From: SG8-30 sp964406445
GTDB taxonomy: Bacteria > Pseudomonadota > Gammaproteobacteria > Steroidobacterales > Steroidobacteraceae
Direction of reading: 5' to 3'
Assembly (NCBI GenBank): GCA_964406445.1
Contig: CAYORU010000048.1
Location: forward strand, 1-23,907
DNA: 23,907 bases
The notes beneath the pieces were generated by a model, which saw only the letters and a list, made by a program, of their open reading frames with translations, was not told the origin of the DNA and ran no database searches. The number at the start of each line of letters is the position of its first letter. Within the stretch, counting starts at the first letter, position 1. The translations under genes and the position numbers were made by a program. Below, piece by piece: positions 21,412 to 23,907 of the stretch.

Positions 21412-22308
21412 TTACAGCCAGTACACGAACACGAACAGGCCGAGCCAGACCACGTCCACGAAGTGCCAGTACCAGGCCACGCCCTCGAAGGCGAAGTGCC
21501 GCTCGGGCGTGAAGTGCCCCTTGAGGCAGCGCAGCCAGATGATCACGAGCATGATCGCGCCGACCGTCACGTGCAGGCCGTGGAAGCCGGTCAGCATGAA
21601 GAAGGTCGATCCGTAGATGCCGGTGCCGAGCTGCAGGCCGAGGTCCCGGTAGGCGTGCATGTACTCGTAGGCCTGCACGCCGAGGAAGATGAAGCCGAGG
21701 ATGAAGGTCAGCGCGAGGAAGACGTTCAGGATCCCGCGCTTGCCCTCCTTCAGGGCGTGGTGCGCGATCGTGAGCGTGACGCCGGAAGTCAGCAGCAGCG
21801 CCGTGTTGATCGCCGGCAGGCCCCAGGCGTGCATCACCTCGAACGTGCCGTCCTCGCGCGGCGACAGGCGCTCCGGCCCGCTGCCGCCGAAGGGCCAGCT
21901 GCCCTCGAAGCCAGGGTAGAGGAAGTTCGTGATCGCCTTGCCGCCCTCGCCGCCGAGCCAGGGAAGCGCGAGCTGGCGGGCGTAGAACAGCGCCCCGAAG
22001 AACGCCGCGAAGAACATCACCTCGGAGATGATGAACCACATCATTCCCATGCGGAACGAGCGGTCGACCTGCATGTTGTAGATGCCGGCCTGGTTCTCCT
22101 CGACGACCTTGGAGAACCACAGGTAGAACAGCGCGAACAGCAGGCCGAGTCCCAGCAGCAGCACCCAGCTGCCGACGCCGACGCCGGTCAGCGTCATGGA
22201 CGCGCCCGCCATCAGCACGAAGAGGGAGACGGACCCGAAGAACGGCAGGTTGCTGCCGTGCGGGATGTAGTACTTGCCCGGATCGTGGGCGTGAGCGGCG
22301 TGTGCCAT
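21412..22308 (-). CDS. coxC: Cytochrome c oxidase subunit III
   Basis: A 298-residue, seven-helix subunit of the aa3-type terminal oxidase in the inner membrane. It has no redox centre and supports proton uptake and stability. Family features: KYYIPHGSNLPFFGS near the start, WFIISEVMFFAAFFGALFY with the conserved helix-III glutamate, TLTIAHHAL, GFHGLHVTVGAIML, and the C-terminal WHFVDVVWLGLFVFVYWL. ATG 22308 (MAHAAHAHDPGKYY) was chosen because homologs begin this way and GGGGAA lies upstream. An alternative ATG at 22356 overlaps the ctaG stop as ATGA, but has its AGGGA too close. It is the last gene of the coxA-ctaG-coxC run, and a good terminator follows. Confidence 0.95.
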   Translation of the reverse strand: MAHAAHAHDPGKYYIPHGSNLPFFGSVSLFVLMAGASMTLTGVGVGSWVLLLGLGLLFALFYLWFSKVVEENQAGIYNMQVDRSFRMGMMWFIISEVMFFAAFFGALFYARQLALPWLGGEGGKAITNFLYPGFEGSWPFGGSGPERLSPREDGTFEVMHAWGLPAINTALLLTSGVTLTIAHHALKEGKRGILNVFLALTFILGFIFLGVQAYEYMHAYRDLGLQLGTGIYGSTFFMLTGFHGLHVTVGAIMLVIIWLRCLKGHFTPERHFAFEGVAWYWHFVDVVWLGLFVFVYWL

Positions 22309-22352
22309 CTGCGAGTGTTCCCCAGTCTGGGCGGCCCCTTGCCGCCGGTCGT

Positions 22353-22919
22353 TCATTCCCTGGACGCGCCGGTCGCGCCGGCAAGTCTCTCTGTGTCGAA
22401 GAAAGCGTAGGAGAGCGTCACGCGGTCCACGCCCGCGGGCAGGTCGCGGTCGACGATGAACCGGACCGGCATCTCCTTGGTCTCGTCCGCGGCGAAGTGC
22501 TGCGGCGTGAAGCAGAAGCATTCGGTCTTCTGGAAGTAGCGCGCGGCGCGCGTCGGCGAGACGCTCGGCACGGCCTGGCCGACCGTCTCGCGCCCGGACA
22601 GGTTGCGCGCGTGGTAGGTCGTCTCGTAGAGCTTGCCCGGGTGCACCTGCATGGAGGCGACGACCGGGCGGAACTCCCAGGCTGCGCCGGGGTTGGAGGC
22701 CACGAACTCCACGGTCACCGAGCGGCTCAGGTCCGGCCCGGCGGCCTCGACCGCCGCGGCGCGCGTGAGCTGGTCGCGGGTGCCGATGCCGACCACCTCG
22801 CAGAACACGTCGTACAGCGGCACCAGCGCGTAGCCGAAGGCGAAGCTGCCGGCGGCCATCAGCACCAGCCGGCCGGCCAGCCGGCGGTTCGCGCGGGGCC
22901 TGTTCTCCGGCGCGCCCAA
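22353..22919 (-). CDS. ctaG: Cytochrome c oxidase assembly protein CtaG/Cox11
   Basis: A 188-residue copper chaperone that delivers Cu to the CuB site of subunit I. One membrane helix near the N-terminus (about 15-35, including SFAFGYALVPLYDVFCEVVG) is followed by a periplasmic immunoglobulin-like domain. The copper-binding ECFCFTPQ motif is present, as is LYETTYHARNLS. The PLYDVFCE segment with its membrane-proximal cysteine is typical. The start is a TTG at 22919, supported by a GGAGG site in the end of the preceding small ORF; only one base separates the two genes. Its stop lies 44 nt before the coxC start. Confidence 0.95.
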   Translation of the reverse strand: MGAPENRPRANRRLAGRLVLMAAGSFAFGYALVPLYDVFCEVVGIGTRDQLTRAAAVEAAGPDLSRSVTVEFVASNPGAAWEFRPVVASMQVHPGKLYETTYHARNLSGRETVGQAVPSVSPTRAARYFQKTECFCFTPQHFAADETKEMPVRFIVDRDLPAGVDRVTLSYAFFDTERLAGATGASRE

Positions 22920-22920
22920 C

Positions 22921-23052
22921 TCAGCCCTCCGCGATCTTCATGGCGAAGAAGGTCACGTAGACCGCCACCGCCGCGGCCGCGAGCAGCAGCGCGAGTCGCA
23001 GGTTGCGCCTGCGATGCGCCGGCTCGTCCTGCGGGCGGCGGTCGTCGGTCAC
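22921..23052 (-). CDS. Small cytochrome oxidase assembly protein (43 aa)
   Basis: A 43-residue ORF starting at GTG 23052, 4 nt after the coxA stop, and ending 1 nt before ctaG. A basic hydrophilic N-terminus (DDRRPQDEPAHRRRNLR) leads into one membrane helix, LALLLAAAAVAVYVTFFAMK. Small single-helix ORFs at exactly this place are widespread in proteobacterial aa3 oxidase loci and are annotated as cytochrome oxidase small assembly proteins. Sequence conservation in the family is low, so the call rests on position, size and helix. Confidence 0.75.
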   Translation of the reverse strand: MTDDRRPQDEPAHRRRNLRLALLLAAAAVAVYVTFFAMKIAEG

Positions 23053-23056
23053 GGCG

Positions 23057-23907
23057 TCACTTCACCTGCGGCGCGGTCTCGAAGGTGTGGTAGGGCGCCG
23101 GCGAGGGCACCGTCCACTCGAGCCCCGGCGGGTTGTCCCACACCTCGGCGGTGGCCTTCTGGCCGCTGCCCGCCGCCTTGAAGACGATGTAGACGAACAG
23201 CAGCTGCGACAGGCCGAAGCCGAAGGCGCCGATCGACGACACCATGTTCCAGTCGGCGAACTGGGTCGCGTAGTCGGGGATGCGCCGCGGCATGCCGGCG
23301 AGGCCGAGGAAGTGCTGCGGGAAGAACAGAACGTTCACGAAGATCGTCGACATCCAGAAGTGGAACTTCGCGAGCTTCATGTCGTACATGTGGCCGGTCC
23401 ACTTCGGCAGCCAGTAGTACACGGCCGCCATGATCGCGAACACCGCGCCCGGCACGAGCACGTAGTGGAAGTGCGCCACCACGAAGTAGGTGTCGTGGTA
23501 CTGCAGGTCGGCCGGGGCGATGGCGAGCATCAGGCCCGAGAAGCCGCCGATCGTGAACAGGAACAGGAACGCGATGGCGAACAGCATCGGCGGCTCGAAG
23601 CTGATCGAGCCGCGCCACATGGTCGCCGTCCAGTTGAACACCTTCACGCCCGTCGGGACCGCGATCAGCATGGTCGAGAGCGTGAAGAACATCTGGCCGG
23701 TCAGCGGCATGCCGACCGTGAACATGTGGTGCGCCCAGACGATGAAGGACAGGAAGGCGATCGAGGCGATGGCGTAGACCATCGTGTCGTAGCCGAAGAT
23801 GGCCTTGCGGGAGAAGGTCTGGATGATCTCCGACACGATCCCGAAGGCCGGCAGGATCATGATGTAGACCTCGGGGTGCCCGAAGAACCAGAAGATGTGC
23901 TGGAACA
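23057..23907 (-). CDS. coxA: Cytochrome c oxidase subunit I, C-terminal part
   Basis: The catalytic subunit of the aa3 oxidase; about 283 C-terminal residues are in the window, running off the right edge. Seen: WFFGHPEVYIMILP with the His-Tyr pair of the CuB site; VWAHHMFTVGM with the two CuB histidines; PTGVKVFNW with the K-channel lysine; and HDTYFVVAHFHYVL with the histidine ligands of heme a3 and heme a. These define an A-type heme-copper oxidase. The C-terminus ends APYHTFETAPQVK, as in many proteobacterial CoxA proteins. It leads the coxA - small ORF - ctaG - coxC run, with gaps of 4, 1 and 44 nt. The N-terminal half and its D-channel residues are not in the window. Confidence 0.97.
   Translation of the reverse strand, partial: FQHIFWFFGHPEVYIMILPAFGIVSEIIQTFSRKAIFGYDTMVYAIASIAFLSFIVWAHHMFTVGMPLTGQMFFTLSTMLIAVPTGVKVFNWTATMWRGSISFEPPMLFAIAFLFLFTIGGFSGLMLAIAPADLQYHDTYFVVAHFHYVLVPGAVFAIMAAVYYWLPKWTGHMYDMKLAKFHFWMSTIFVNVLFFPQHFLGLAGMPRRIPDYATQFADWNMVSSIGAFGFGLSQLLFVYIVFKAAGSGQKATAEVWDNPPGLEWTVPSPAPYHTFETAPQVK

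Noticed and set aside
22309..22356. Longer coxC start at ATG 22356 overlapping ctaG
   Set aside because: The overlap is attractive, but the ribosome-binding site is too close and the extra 16 residues lack similarity to known subunit III N-termini. Kept as an alternative only.

Overview
This window reads as the chromosome of a GC-rich proteobacterium, most likely a gammaproteobacterium and less likely a betaproteobacterium. The reasons are the very high GC with G/C third codon positions, a DcaP-type outer-membrane porin, a YqjD/YqjE/YqjK trio, a Sec/Lol-style lipoprotein, and an aa3 cytochrome c oxidase locus. That locus follows the pseudomonad order coxA - small assembly ORF - ctaG - coxC - DUF2909 - SURF1 - thioredoxin-like protein - ctaA - ctaB. 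No rRNA, tRNA, CRISPR array, transposase or phage gene was seen. No gene-free gap exceeds 300 bases.

Layout. 1-1444 (-): acetyl-CoA synthetase, cut by the left window edge. 1648-3000 (+): DcaP-like porin. 3011-3874 (-): YpfJ-type zinc metallopeptidase. 4013-5052 (+): yqjD-yqjE-yqjK envelope trio. 5095-5754 (+): metallo-beta-lactamase-fold hydrolase. 5737-5884: a heptamer-repeat inverted element between convergent genes. 5885-7708 (-): SLC13/RCK anion permease. 7740-12239 (-): ctaB, an intruding LysR gene (with a 26-codon ORF on the other strand), ctaA, a CxxxC thioredoxin-like protein and SURF1. 12290-12505 (+): DUF2909. 12512-13811 (-): a purine phosphoribosyltransferase and a deoxynucleoside kinase (salvage pair). 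14040-21260 (+): an unusual five-gene cassette. 21257-21354: a second heptamer element. 21412-23907 (-): coxC, ctaG, a 43-aa assembly ORF and coxA (cut by the right edge).

The most interesting region is the 14.0-21.3 kb cassette, which splits the oxidase locus between coxC and DUF2909. It encodes (i) a roughly 1370-residue protein without a signal peptide, made of about 700 residues of beta-helix-like repeats followed by a helical linker and a multi-spanning C-terminal membrane domain; (ii) two tandem paralogous 149-aa proteins that look like YbjN/type-III-chaperone-fold proteins; (iii) a 414-aa single-ring Clp-type AAA+ unfoldase with a small N-domain and an IGF tripeptide where ClpP-docking loops sit; and (iv) a Cys-rich lipoprotein with a DxDxDG motif and a terminal SH3-like region. 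Spacings of 57, 1, -17 and 37 nt suggest one operon. A membrane-anchored cytosolic beta-helix platform served by dedicated chaperones and an unfoldase, with an envelope sensor or partner, is my inference; the function is unknown.

A second theme is a family of 7-bp GTGAnnn repeats. Two full elements form inverted arrays around related 35-36 nt cores, each between convergent genes, and in both the upstream gene's TGA stop lies inside a repeat unit. A two-unit fragment sits at the opposite edge of the cassette, so these repeats bracket the inserted region.
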